Positions 1 through 8,454 of a stretch of 64,000 bases of DNA are shown one piece after another (position 1 is the first letter of the stretch; every line of letters starts with the position of its first letter). The notes below the pieces were generated by a model, which was not told the origin of the DNA, did not search any database, and worked only from the letters and a program-made list of their open reading frames with translations. Both the position numbers and the translations under genes were made by a program. The DNA comes from Tenericutes bacterium MO-XQ (lineage in GTDB: Bacteria > Bacillota_I > Bacilli_A > Acholeplasmatales > Acholeplasmataceae), in assembly GCA_002838185.1 (NCBI GenBank), contig CP017948.1, positions 1,488,001 through 1,552,000 of the forward strand, in the 5' to 3' direction.

Positions 1-1
1 A

Positions 2-1189
2 TACAAAGAAGGCACGATTCGAATCAATACAAGTAGATTTCTAGGATACGATAAAGATGCGCATGGAAAAATCATTGTCAACGATTCAGAAGCTAAAGTA
101 GTTAAAATGATATATAACTTATATATTTCAGGAATGTCATATAGAGAAATAGCCAAACACTTAATTGATAATAATTTCAAAAACGGTAGAAAAGAAGTTG
201 TTTGGCATCCAGCTAACATAATGAATATTCTTAAGAATGAAAAGTATATGGGAGATGTACTTCTTCAAAAAAGAGTTACACTCGATTATTTATCTCATAA
301 GTCAGTCATCAATACTGGTCAAGCTCCCCAATATTATATTGAAAATAATCATGAGGCTATTATTTCAAAAGAGTTGTTCGATGTTGTCCAACAAATGACA
401 AAAGTTCGCTCGACAAGTAATGAGTCTTCTCGCTATGGGAATCAGTTTCCATTAAGTGGTATTGTACATTGTAGTTGTTGTGGACGCGTTTTAAATAGAA
501 ACTACTATAATTATCGGACAGAAAACGAAAGAGTTGTCCTAACCTGTAAAAATACCTCAAAGAAAAAAATCAAATGTAATAACTTGCCCATCGATAATGA
601 AACACTTGAAATGGTTTGTAGTGATGCTTTATTAAAACTGGAAATTATCAATCCTACTTTGGTAGCTCAGATATCACATACAGTAATTAAGAATTTAGAT
701 TCAAGTCAAATTATCGATTCAATAGAATTAAAACAAAGACAAATAAATCAAGTTGAAGATGAGATTAAGGGATTGATAAACTTAAGAATATCTGATGTAT
801 CAAATCAAAACGATAAATATCTTGTCAAAGCTTTTGAAGATAAGAAACAAGAGATTGAAGATTTGCAGTATGAACTTGAACAATTTAAAAACCAACTGGC
901 TTCTCTTCATATCAACAATAAACGTATACAAAAGCTTCAGGAATTCTTACAGAAAACTAAATCCCTAAGCCGAGATGCTCTTCTTCTAATATTTAAGAAA
1001 ATTATTCAAATATCAAACCAGGAAGTAATTTTATGTATGAGTAATTTAGACATATCCTCTAAAGACTTCACTGATAAAATTGAACTTCTAAGAACCTACG
1101 ATTCACTGTTTGATTCATCCATTAAAAACGAGAAAAATGGATTTCAAATCAAATATAGTGTTATTGAAATTGGAGATGAGCTTATATGA
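2..1189 (+). CDS. Large serine recombinase, 5' end outside window
   Basis: The frame is open from base 2, so the resolvase catalytic domain lies upstream and only about 395 C-terminal residues are visible. They contain the Recombinase domain (segment around NILKNEKYMGDVLLQK), a zinc-ribbon section with CSCCG and a later Cys pair, and a long coiled coil (roughly residues 240-310 of the visible part). This is the DNA-binding half of a site-specific integrase/excisionase. Its stop overlaps the start of the next recombinase (ATGA), so the two are translationally coupled. An internal ATG at 107 is unlikely to be the real start because homology continues upstream of it. Confidence 0.9.
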   Translation, partial: YKEGTIRINTSRFLGYDKDAHGKIIVNDSEAKVVKMIYNLYISGMSYREIAKHLIDNNFKNGRKEVVWHPANIMNILKNEKYMGDVLLQKRVTLDYLSHKSVINTGQAPQYYIENNHEAIISKELFDVVQQMTKVRSTSNESSRYGNQFPLSGIVHCSCCGRVLNRNYYNYRTENERVVLTCKNTSKKKIKCNNLPIDNETLEMVCSDALLKLEIINPTLVAQISHTVIKNLDSSQIIDSIELKQRQINQVEDEIKGLINLRISDVSNQNDKYLVKAFEDKKQEIEDLQYELEQFKNQLASLHINNKRIQKLQEFLQKTKSLSRDALLLIFKKIIQISNQEVILCMSNLDISSKDFTDKIELLRTYDSLFDSSIKNEKNGFQIKYSVIEIGDELI

Positions 1190-2847
1190 TTGAACTAAAG
1201 GAAGTTATTAATTATAAAGATTTATCCCTTCATAAAAAAAAGCGAAACGTCTGTGCTTATGCAAGGGTTTCTACTTCTTCTGAAGTTCAACTATTAAGTT
1301 TTGATACACAAGTATCAACATATGCCAAACAAATCATGAGCAATCCTGATTGGAACTTTGTAGGAGTTTATGCAGACGAAGGTAAAAGTGGAACCAATAT
1401 CACCAAACGAACACAGTTTAATTTGATGATTGAAGCTGCAAGAAATGGACTAATTGATTTAATTATTACAAAATCAATCTCTAGGTTTTCTAGAAATACA
1501 CTTGATAGTATCAAGTTAATACAAGAGCTAAAAAATAAAAATGTTGAAGTGTTCTTCGAAAAAGAGAACATCTCAACTTTCGATCCAAAGATTGAGTTGA
1601 TTATGTCAGTTCTTAGTGGAATGGCTGAGGAGGAGTCAAGATCTATAAGTGAAAATGTCAAATGGGGTAATACAAAAAGATTTGAAAAAGGAGAGTTTCA
1701 TGTTGTCACTAAAGGTATGCTTGGATATGATCATGATGAGTTTGGAAACCTAGTTATCAATGAACAAGAAGCCTCTACTGTAAGAAAAATATATGAACTA
1801 TTCTTAGATGGATTTGGAGCAACTCCTATTATGAGATATCTAGAAGACCATAGTATTCCAACCACTTATGGTAATAAACATTGGAGTAAAACAGCAATTT
1901 ATGGCATATTAAAAAATGAAAAATATACAGGTAATGCTTTATTGCAAAAAACATACAGACCATCATTCAAATCAAAGCATACTGCCAATAATAAAGGTGA
2001 ACTACCACAGTTTTATGTAGTAGATTCACATCCAGCAATCATATCTTTAGCTATGTTTAACAAGGTTCAGGAAATAAGAAAACAAAAAAGCATTAAATAT
2101 CAAAAAAGCCATATCAAGAATATGGAAGAAACTTTTGGAAACAAAAAGTCTCCATATACAAGTCTTATAAGATGCGCTCATTGTGGGAAACACTTTAATA
2201 TGAAAGTCAATAAAAACAGCAATGCATTTGCCAATAGGTTTTTACAATGCTTATCTAATGCATCAAAAAAATCCTGTGAAGCTGATACCTTATCTTGTGA
2301 TGTCATAGATCAAGAAATTTTGAATCAAATCAATTTAATCATTAATAATAAAAATGAATTCCTAAACACCTTATCTAAGGCTTTAAAGAGTGATGAACGA
2401 CTTGTCATTGCAAAACAAGAACTTAAAGCAACACAGGAAAAATTATCGGCCTTAGAAGCAAAGTTAGGAAAGATGGCATCAGAAACAGATGGTTTCCACA
2501 AAGCAGTTATGGACCAACTAAACAAAAGTATTTATGAGTTGAAAATTCATTCTGCTGAACTTCAAAACAAAATCATAGTAGATCTAAATGTGGATAACTT
2601 TTTAGTTAATATCAAATCTAGTTTAAAAAACTATAATAGCCCAATTACATCAATAGATGAGTTTCCATACAAGCAATTCTTCTCAAAAATCGTTGTTTTA
2701 GAACGTAATAAGATTATCTTTGTTATAGGCAAACGTGATGATTACGAAAACATTAATTTAATAAAAGAATTATATCTTCCTGGTTCAATCCAATACCGAA
2801 TAAGGAAGACTAATTATGATGCTGAACATGGTATTATATTTTTTTAG
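1186..2847 (+). CDS. Large serine recombinase
   Basis: Full-length (553 aa) large serine recombinase. The N-terminal resolvase domain has the catalytic Ser at about residue 29 in YARVST, followed by the ITKSISRFSRN active-site helix. The Recombinase domain contains ILKNEKYTGNALLQK, and a zinc ribbon (RCAHCG, later Cys residues near 350-365) and a C-terminal coiled coil follow. These enzymes integrate and excise phages or other islands between short att sites, usually without host factors. It overlaps the preceding recombinase by 4 bp. Tandem recombinases of this type often act together. No accessory excision factor is visible downstream. Confidence 0.93.
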   Translation: MIELKEVINYKDLSLHKKKRNVCAYARVSTSSEVQLLSFDTQVSTYAKQIMSNPDWNFVGVYADEGKSGTNITKRTQFNLMIEAARNGLIDLIITKSISRFSRNTLDSIKLIQELKNKNVEVFFEKENISTFDPKIELIMSVLSGMAEEESRSISENVKWGNTKRFEKGEFHVVTKGMLGYDHDEFGNLVINEQEASTVRKIYELFLDGFGATPIMRYLEDHSIPTTYGNKHWSKTAIYGILKNEKYTGNALLQKTYRPSFKSKHTANNKGELPQFYVVDSHPAIISLAMFNKVQEIRKQKSIKYQKSHIKNMEETFGNKKSPYTSLIRCAHCGKHFNMKVNKNSNAFANRFLQCLSNASKKSCEADTLSCDVIDQEILNQINLIINNKNEFLNTLSKALKSDERLVIAKQELKATQEKLSALEAKLGKMASETDGFHKAVMDQLNKSIYELKIHSAELQNKIIVDLNVDNFLVNIKSSLKNYNSPITSIDEFPYKQFFSKIVVLERNKIIFVIGKRDDYENINLIKELYLPGSIQYRIRKTNYDAEHGIIFF

Positions 2848-2849
2848 TA

Positions 2850-2884
2850 AGTTCAAATCCGCTTTATTAGATAGTTCAAATCCG
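2850..2884. repeat. Two 12-bp direct repeats after the recombinases
   Basis: The 12-mer AGTTCAAATCCG occurs at 2850-2861 and 2873-2884, directly after the recombinase stop and before a hairpin. Closely spaced internal repeats like this resemble the multi-repeat ends of IS21-family elements, or a recombinase-binding region. No istA/istB genes are nearby. The function is uncertain. Confidence 0.5.
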
Positions 2885-2910
2885 GTTGAGTTTATATATG
2901 TTATCAAAAG

Positions 2911-2970
2911 AAAAAAAGACAAGCTCTAGTTCTAAAATCAACTTTTAGAATTTAAGTTCGTCTTTTTATT
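2911..2970 (+). terminator. Nested hairpin after recombinase operon
   Basis: An outer stem (AAAAAGAC with GTCTTTTT) and an inner perfect 8-bp stem (TTCTAAAA with TTTTAGAA) are followed by a T-rich run. It is placed to end transcription of the recombinase pair. Confidence 0.65.
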
Positions 2971-3076
2971 CTCTATTTTATAGAAAAGGATGTTTATTTA
3001 AATAAAATATAGCCTATTTAACCATTAAAATGCTTATTTTAGGCAGTTTTACAAATAAACTCCGTATTAAAATCAT

Positions 3077-3180
3077 GTCTTGTCATTACGGAGTTTTACT
3101 CTAAAATCGTTCGCGTTCGACGGAGTTTTACTATATTTCCAACGGAGTTTTGCTCATTTTCAGATGGAGTTGCTTTTTTA
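3077..3180. repeat. Multi-repeat element, copy A1
   Basis: About 104 bp containing four spaced copies of a motif close to CGGAGTTTTACT (the last one degenerate), starting with GTCTTGTCATTACGGAG. A nearly identical copy lies at 5156-5260 in the same orientation. The pair frames the methyltransferase/amidohydrolase cassette. Multiple short repeats in one terminus are typical of IS21-family ends, but no IS21 genes are present in the window. Confidence 0.8.
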
Positions 3181-3903
3181 AAGGTCAATAATCAATATCT
3201 CTTCTAGATCAAAACCAATACTTTTAATTCCAGTTTCACTAAATTTAAAAGCCCCACCATGAGCACCAGGTTTCAATATATTGTTTATTAAAAATACATT
3301 TTTTGAAAATAACAATGCTTGGTTGTGATACTCTTTTAATTGATTATTCCACTCTTCTAAAGAAAAGTCGACATGAACTGGCCATAATAGGTTACTATTT
3401 CTTACTTTGTCAGTCATGAAAGCAATCTGAGTTTCTTCATCCCATAAATCACCACATAAAGCTACAGAAAAATGACTATCCTGTATATTAAAACTATTTA
3501 TGTTTTCCCCCTCTTTATAATGTGAATCAGTTTTGGCGTACTCTTTCCAGCCTTTAGAAACACGTCTATAATTTATTATTTCTTCACCATTCTTTTCAAC
3601 AATTAGATAGCTACTATAAATTGCTTGATTATATAACTCAAAATATCCAAATCCAAGCCCAACATTGTTTTTCTTTGCTTCATCTTTTATCATTTTAATT
3701 ATGTTACTATTTCTACTTATAGCAACTGTTTGATCAGTTTCAAAAGACCATTCTAAACTATCAAATCCCTGTAAAAATGATTCTCCAAAAAAAATATAAT
3801 CAATTTCGTTTACTTGAGCAATATCCAAATATTTAAGAATTTGGCTTAAATTATGATTTATGTCGCCATTTATACATTCAGCTACTGCTAAACCGATTTT
3901 CAT
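3178..3903 (-). CDS. Carbon-nitrogen hydrolase (nitrilase superfamily)
   Basis: 241 aa with the nitrilase-fold triad visible: Glu in FFGESF (about 41), Lys in the RRVSKGWKEY segment, and the nucleophile Cys in ALCGDLWDEE (about 150). Family members hydrolyse amides or nitriles, but the substrate cannot be read from sequence. The start overlaps the stop of the GNAT-methyltransferase gene by 4 bp, so the two form an operon, and the gene ends against repeat A1. In the sister cassette the equivalent position is held by an unrelated transglutaminase-like gene. It could belong to a modification or resistance pathway, or to a defence-like module; neither is shown. Confidence 0.85.
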   Translation of the reverse strand: MKIGLAVAECINGDINHNLSQILKYLDIAQVNEIDYIFFGESFLQGFDSLEWSFETDQTVAISRNSNIIKMIKDEAKKNNVGLGFGYFELYNQAIYSSYLIVEKNGEEIINYRRVSKGWKEYAKTDSHYKEGENINSFNIQDSHFSVALCGDLWDEETQIAFMTDKVRNSNLLWPVHVDFSLEEWNNQLKEYHNQALLFSKNVFLINNILKPGAHGGAFKFSETGIKSIGFDLEEILIIDL

Positions 3904-5033
3904 CTAATATCACCCTTTCTTAGTTGATAAAAACCCGCAACTTCATTAATTTGAACATAACTCAATTTATAAATATCTATCAATCGACTTAATTGATATT
4001 TTTTAAGGATTGGATAATACTCTTCATCATCCCAGATAGCAGCATACTTATTTTGCAATTGGTTCATTTCTTCTATAGTAAATGTTGAAACATCTCCAAT
4101 AGTGATTACTCCATCTTCATTTAAATAATTATTTAGTTTTATGAGCAATTCAATTTGATCATTATAAGATAAATGATGAATAGAATAGCTAAAAACAATA
4201 AAGTCAAATTTATTGTATATTTCGTTGAGTGCATCGCTAAAGTCAGCTAATATAAATGTAGCATTTTTCATATGACTTTTAGCAATTTCAATCATTTCAC
4301 TTGATAAATCTACACCTGTAATTTCATATCCTAGGTCGTATAATGGTTTAGTTATTTCACCAGTACCAACACCCATTTCTAAAACTTTCGCTTTATGTTT
4401 ATTAGATATAATATCAAAAATACTGTATTTCACTTCAGAATAACCTGCAAAAGGATAACTACCTTCTTTTTCAGATTTAAGAACACTATTGTTATAACCT
4501 TTAGCCCATTGATCAAAAAGTTCTTTTCTAATCTTATTCTCAACATTTAAAGAAAACTTAGTGTTTGTTTTATCTTCCATAACAATCGTAAATCCATTTT
4601 TCCTATGGAAATTTAAAGATTTAGTATTATGGTTTCTAACGATTGAATAAATCTTTAAAATATTATTTCTTTTAAGTTCTTGCAAGACTAAAAAAAATAA
4701 TTTTGTTGCAAATCCTTTTCGATAATAATATCTATGAGTTTCTAGACCTTCAAGATAATATTCCCCTTCATTAAATACTATTCTGCATACAGCTACAATA
4801 ATATTGTATTCATCTCTTAGGATATAATAACCTTGAAGATTTTTATCCATAGAACAACTCATCAGATATTCTATATAATCTTTTCTAATATTAGACTTAA
4901 TCTCTTCAATGTTAGCATCATTTAAACTAAATCCTCTATCTTCAACCAATCCATAGTTAAGAACATCGAACCATTGTTCGATATCATTATCTTTTAATTG
5001 TAATATTTGTTTGCCTTTCCAAATTTCTAGCAC
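3900..5033 (-). CDS. GNAT acetyltransferase fused to SAM methyltransferase
   Basis: A two-domain protein of about 377 aa. The N-terminal ~165 residues look like a GNAT acetyltransferase (ETHRYYYRKGFATKLF acetyl-CoA loop, then NHNTKSLNFHRKNGF). The C-terminal ~200 residues are a class I methyltransferase with motif I VLEMGVGTGEIT and a YrrT-like opening (LFDQWAKGYN). I chose GTG at 5033 because ACGAGG sits 8 bases upstream; GTG at 5042 would overlap that ribosome site. The last ~115 residues are nearly duplicated at 6026-6381. Substrate unknown; coupled to the downstream amidohydrolase. Confidence 0.85.
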   Translation of the reverse strand: MLEIWKGKQILQLKDNDIEQWFDVLNYGLVEDRGFSLNDANIEEIKSNIRKDYIEYLMSCSMDKNLQGYYILRDEYNIIVAVCRIVFNEGEYYLEGLETHRYYYRKGFATKLFFLVLQELKRNNILKIYSIVRNHNTKSLNFHRKNGFTIVMEDKTNTKFSLNVENKIRKELFDQWAKGYNNSVLKSEKEGSYPFAGYSEVKYSIFDIISNKHKAKVLEMGVGTGEITKPLYDLGYEITGVDLSSEMIEIAKSHMKNATFILADFSDALNEIYNKFDFIVFSYSIHHLSYNDQIELLIKLNNYLNEDGVITIGDVSTFTIEEMNQLQNKYAAIWDDEEYYPILKKYQLSRLIDIYKLSYVQINEVAGFYQLRKGDIR

Positions 5034-5104
5034 AATAAACACCTCGTGATTAAATTATAACATATATAATTTAACTTATTTTTAAAAGTTTAGCATGGTT
5101 AAAA

Positions 5105-5145
5105 TAAAAACGAGTTCATTTCAATTAAGAAACAAAACTCGTTAA
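5105..5145 (-). terminator. Hairpin after transglutaminase-like gene
   Basis: Arms AACGAGTT and AACTCGTT (perfect 8 bp) are followed on the minus strand by TTTTTATTTT. It separates the two cassettes and probably ends the 6021-5260 transcript. Confidence 0.6.
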
Positions 5146-5155
5146 TGTCAAGACT

Positions 5156-5260
5156 GTCTTGTCATTACGGAGTTTTACTCTAAAATCACCCGCGTTCGAC
5201 GGAGTTTTACTCTATTTCCAACGGAGTTTTGCTTTTTTTCGGACGGAGTTGCTTTTTTTC
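5156..5260. repeat. Multi-repeat element, copy A2
   Basis: Second copy of the ~100-bp element at 3077-3180, differing at only a few positions, in direct orientation, with the same four CGGAGTTTT-type motifs. It abuts the stop codon of the transglutaminase-like gene just as A1 abuts the amidohydrolase stop. Confidence 0.8.
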
Positions 5261-6021
5261 TAACTGTTTTCTCCTAATTTCCACTTGCCATCATGTTTTA
5301 ATTTCATCATACTTAAATAATACTCATTGGGCTTACTCTTATTGTAGTTATGTTGTTTTGTAATGTCATAATCATTATATGCTGCCTTATCGAATAGTCC
5401 CAAAATATAATCACGATTATTTCCTAAACTGATAATTTCTGAATAGACTTCTTCGACTACATTATGATTATTAATTAATGATTTTACTGAATACGATTCA
5501 TCTAAGTGTCCTAAGACACCATATGTAAAATCACACATTATAAATTGCTTGTTTACTATAGCCTCACAAATTGTATGTCCGTTGTATGCTTGTTTAGTAT
5601 TCACAAGTGTCACCATTCTACAAGGAATATTTAGACATTGTAACAAAGCACAGCCAACACGAGAAATATCAGTACACCAATCTGTACCTCTATCTATGAT
5701 TTCTTTTTCAGTTCCACCAAATATCATATTTTCAAAAGGAAGATTAAAGTTTCTAACAATTTTTCTTGTATAAGCAAGTATATTTCTCATTGATTCTTTC
5801 CATGTTAATCCTTTAAATTGCTGTGCGAAATTATATAATTCATGTTGAACTATTTTATTGCTAATAGTATATTTTGATGAATCATAAAGTAACTCTTCAG
5901 ATTCTAAATCTAAAAGAATCATTGTTTTACTAAAATTGTAGTCAATCGAATTTCCATCATGAAGATCATTTCTAAACATAAATCCATATGCTTTTCCAAA
6001 TATATCAAATCCAACTTTCAT
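5260..6021 (-). CDS. Transglutaminase-like cysteine protein
   Basis: 253 aa. The core carries the Cys-His-Asp arrangement of the transglutaminase/papain-like fold: Cys in GTDWCTDISR, His in YNGHTICEA, Asp in MCDFTYG. Bacterial members act as proteases, amidases or cross-linking enzymes. The ATG at 6021 is preceded by a purine-rich ribosome site and lies 4 bp after the stop of a methyltransferase remnant, copying the architecture of the neighbouring cassette. No signal peptide is visible, so it is probably cytoplasmic. The substrate is unknown. Confidence 0.8.
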   Translation of the reverse strand: MKVGFDIFGKAYGFMFRNDLHDGNSIDYNFSKTMILLDLESEELLYDSSKYTISNKIVQHELYNFAQQFKGLTWKESMRNILAYTRKIVRNFNLPFENMIFGGTEKEIIDRGTDWCTDISRVGCALLQCLNIPCRMVTLVNTKQAYNGHTICEAIVNKQFIMCDFTYGVLGHLDESYSVKSLINNHNVVEEVYSEIISLGNNRDYILGLFDKAAYNDYDITKQHNYNKSKPNEYYLSMMKLKHDGKWKLGENS

Positions 6022-6025
6022 TATT

Positions 6026-6381
6026 TCACTTCTTTCTAAACTTATAAACTCCTGCAACTTCATTAATTTGAACATAACTTAATTTATAAAAATCTGTTAA
6101 CCGACTTAATTGATATTTTTTAAGGATTGGATAGTACTCTTCATCATCCCAGATATCAGCATATTTATTTTGCAGTTGATTCATATCTTCTATAGTAAAT
6201 GTTGAAACATCTCCAATAATGATTACACCATCCTCATTTAAGTAATCATTTAGTTTTATGAGTAATTCAATCTGATCATTATAAGATAAATGATGAATAG
6301 AATAACTAAAAACAATAAAGTCAAATTTATTGGATATTTCATTGAGTGCATTGCTAAAGTCAGCTAATATAAATGCAGCTT
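6026..6381 (-). pseudogene. 3' fragment of YrrT-like methyltransferase (second copy)
   Basis: The encoded ~118 residues (FILADFSNALNEI... to the stop) are almost the same as the C-terminus of the methyltransferase at 3900-5033, at roughly 90% DNA identity by eye. Homology stops abruptly near 6381, where sequence of an IS91-like transposase begins on the other strand. The GNAT domain and SAM-binding motif I are missing, so this copy cannot be a working methyltransferase. Confidence 0.9.
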
Positions 6382-6382
6382 T

Positions 6383-6880
6383 TATGCACATGGTCCAAAA
6401 CTTAAAGATTATGGTTTTCTGAATTCTGCGAAAAAGGTTTCTGATTATATCACACGTTATGCTTCTCGTCCTGCGATTTCTGAAGAACGTATTTTAAAGC
6501 TAGATCCTTCTACCCATATGATTACTTGGATCTATGATCCTCATGAAGATGATGATAAATCAAAAGATGATCCTTCATTTCTTGGTAGACAAACCATCAC
6601 TGAACATGTCTTTAGGTTTATTGCCAAACTCATCGTTCACATTCCAGATGAGCACTTTCACACCATTCGTTATTTTGGTTTTTATGCCAATAAATCCAAA
6701 AAATCGGTGGTTGCTTTTAAAAAACTGCTTTCTGTTGCTACGATTAAACTCAAGCGCTCTCGCTCCAATTGGATAAATATGCTAAAATCAATTTATAAGT
6801 ATCATCCCATCTTGTGTTCATGTGGTCACACTATGAAACTTAATCTAGATTATTCTTTACTAAGAGACCCCGGAGGTTAA
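6383..6880 (+). pseudogene. IS91-type (Y2) transposase, C-terminal fragment
   Basis: Open in one frame from 6383. The translation contains DYITRYASRPAISEERI and HTIRYFGFYANKSKK, which match the conserved C-terminal blocks of Y2-type IS91/IS801 transposases. The N-terminal zinc-binding and HUH catalytic regions are absent, lost at the junction with the methyltransferase fragment. It is a dead remnant marking an old rearrangement point. Confidence 0.8.
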
Positions 6881-6884
6881 ACCT

Positions 6885-7217
6885 ATGCCAAAATATTTTA
6901 ATACCATCAAATTGAAAATTTCTGATGAAGAGAAAAAACTACGCTTAGAAGATTATCGCTATGCACTTGAAAACGGCTATTACTTTGGACCACCTGTTGA
7001 TATCGATGATTTTATGAATAAAGATATTTTTGATGAATTCGTTCGTTTTAAATGTCTTAACTGTGGCACTGAACATGATGAGGAATATGATATCTTACTA
7101 GAAATTTGGGATGAATCTATTTCTGATTATCCTAAAATATACTGTGAAAACTGTGGGAAAGAATCTTCTGTACCACTTGATGTTTATCATAAACAAACCT
7201 TAAAGGTTTTTAGATAA
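6885..7217 (+). CDS. Small zinc-ribbon protein next to transposase remnant
   Basis: 110 aa with two CxxC pairs (CLNCG and CENCG) about 35 residues apart, suggesting one zinc ribbon; acidic overall. GGAGG lies just before the ATG and the gene starts 4 bp after the transposase fragment, so it was probably co-transcribed with the intact element. I do not recognise a function; an accessory gene of the IS91-like element is the simplest reading. Confidence 0.55.
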   Translation: MPKYFNTIKLKISDEEKKLRLEDYRYALENGYYFGPPVDIDDFMNKDIFDEFVRFKCLNCGTEHDEEYDILLEIWDESISDYPKIYCENCGKESSVPLDVYHKQTLKVFR

Positions 7218-7241
7218 TTGTTTTTACTTATATCTTACTCA

Positions 7242-7268
7242 CCCACATGACTGTGGGATTTTTGTCTT
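7242..7268 (+). terminator. Hairpin after zinc-ribbon gene
   Basis: CCCACA-TGAC-TGTGGG stem-loop followed by ATTTTTGTCTTT, 25 bases after the stop codon at 7217. Confidence 0.75.
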
Positions 7269-7308
7269 TCTTATATTTTAGATTTAAAAATAGAATTTCC
7301 TATTAAGA

Positions 7309-7329
7309 GAAAAAAGGGATTATCTCCCT
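7309..7329 (-). terminator. Terminator after SGNH hydrolase
   Basis: On the minus strand AGGGA-GATAA-TCCCT is followed by TTTTTTC. A very similar structure (with the same AGAAAAAAGGGAT/CTCCCTAT context) lies at 8505-8525, so this terminator module is duplicated. Confidence 0.7.
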
Positions 7330-7381
7330 ATTTCCAAAAATATTTAATATTATTTAAAGTAGTTTTTTTGTTTTAATCTAT

Positions 7382-8071
7382 TTAATTTATTCCCACTTTA
7401 TAATACTCTAAAAAAACATCTAAGACTAATTGTCCCCCTTTTTGATTTGGGTGAATTCCATCTTTACACATATAAGTTAAATAGGATCTAGTCGACAAGA
7501 AAGCACTTCTAACATCCACTAATTCAACTTTTTTTAAATTTGCAACTTCTGCGATGACATTAGAATATCTAGATTGGTGTCTCGTAATGTGTTCAATGTC
7601 CCCTAGAAATTCTAAAATATTATCTCCATTAGCTATATCCCTTCGAATCCAATCATAATAAAGCTTAGAATGAATTGGCGGCAAATTCATTAAAACTGGT
7701 TTGATATTCTTTTGTTGTAAGATATCAATCATTTCAATTAATGTATTTTTAAATTCATTTAACGGAGTTTTGGGTTGATGATTATATTGAGGATTGTTGG
7801 CAACTTCTTGCCAATTAAAATCGCAATCATTACCACCAAATTCAATCAATACCGCAAACATATCATCATGTGTATCCAAATACTTTTCTAGTTTCTTTTT
7901 ACCATAACCAATAACAGCGCCCATCTTTGCGTTATTGTCAATTTTAATATTTAATTTATCTTCAATAAATTCCCAATCGATATGATCTGAAAATTTATAT
8001 TTTCCATTTTCTTCATCGATGATGACCCCTCTTAATATAGAGTCTCCAAATATTGCCACATTTCTTTTCAT
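7382..8071 (-). CDS. SGNH/GDSL-type hydrolase
   Basis: 229 aa esterase/lipase-like enzyme. Block I GDS holds the nucleophile Ser (IFGDSIL, about residue 11), block III is FGGNDCDF, and the C-terminal catalytic pair is in DGIHPNQKGG. ATG 8071 was chosen because AAGGAAG is correctly spaced upstream; the in-frame GTG at 8080 overlaps that site. No signal peptide, so probably cytoplasmic. It lies downstream of a near-consensus promoter (8247-8275) and a decayed HTH gene. The substrate may be a carbohydrate or lipid ester. Confidence 0.85.
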   Translation of the reverse strand: MKRNVAIFGDSILRGVIIDEENGKYKFSDHIDWEFIEDKLNIKIDNNAKMGAVIGYGKKKLEKYLDTHDDMFAVLIEFGGNDCDFNWQEVANNPQYNHQPKTPLNEFKNTLIEMIDILQQKNIKPVLMNLPPIHSKLYYDWIRRDIANGDNILEFLGDIEHITRHQSRYSNVIAEVANLKKVELVDVRSAFLSTRSYLTYMCKDGIHPNQKGGQLVLDVFLEYYKVGIN

Positions 8072-8151
8072 AATTCTCACTTCCTTAACTGATATGATAA
8101 CCCATAATATTCATTAGGTTTCTCTACAGATAAGTTATAGAACTCAACAGT

Positions 8152-8217
8152 TTAAAGTGAGTGCTGTGTAATGTTAAGTTTAGCTCTTATTTGTAGAATC
8201 ATATCTGAATATTTCAT
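8152..8217 (-). pseudogene. N-terminal stub of an HTH regulator
   Basis: ATG at 8217 with ribosome site GAGAGGTGAG opens a 21-codon frame beginning MKYSDMILQIRAKLNITQ, the usual start of a Cro/CI-type helix-turn-helix protein, and then stops. Codons further downstream no longer resemble the family. It reads as a truncated regulator left behind a still intact promoter. Confidence 0.5.
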
Positions 8218-8246
8218 TATAATCTCACCTCTCGAGAATTATGTTA

Positions 8247-8275
8247 ATTATAACATTTTATGACATTTTCGTCAA
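8247..8275 (-). promoter_or_regulatory. Sigma-A type promoter
   Basis: Minus strand TTGACG (8275-8270), 17-bp spacer, TATAAT (8252-8247). It drives the HTH stub and then the SGNH hydrolase. Confidence 0.75.
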
Positions 8276-8323
8276 TTGAATATTAAATAATTCATACCCA
8301 TCATTAAGTAAATAATAATGCCA

Positions 8324-8351
8324 ATTATTCAATAGGTTCTTATTGAATAAT
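8324..8351. repeat. 11-bp inverted repeat
   Basis: ATTATTCAATA and TATTGAATAAT flank a 6-base loop in the 8072-8558 intergenic region. It may be an operator or a weak bidirectional terminator. Confidence 0.5.
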
Positions 8352-8400
8352 GATATAAATATTAATTAACATATTATTTTTTGTCGAGTTGTTTAAATGC

Positions 8401-8438
8401 ACCTTTCGTGTTTTTATTGACCTTTCGTGTTTTTATTG
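8401..8438. repeat. Tandem 19-bp repeat (IS21-end-like)
   Basis: ACCTTTCGTGTTTTTATTG occurs twice head to tail. Like the elements at 3077, 5156, 51982 and 52944, it is a short multi-repeat block next to a hairpin and accessory genes, and may be a solitary insertion-element terminus. Confidence 0.6.
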
Positions 8439-8454
8439 AGACTAAAAATAAAAA

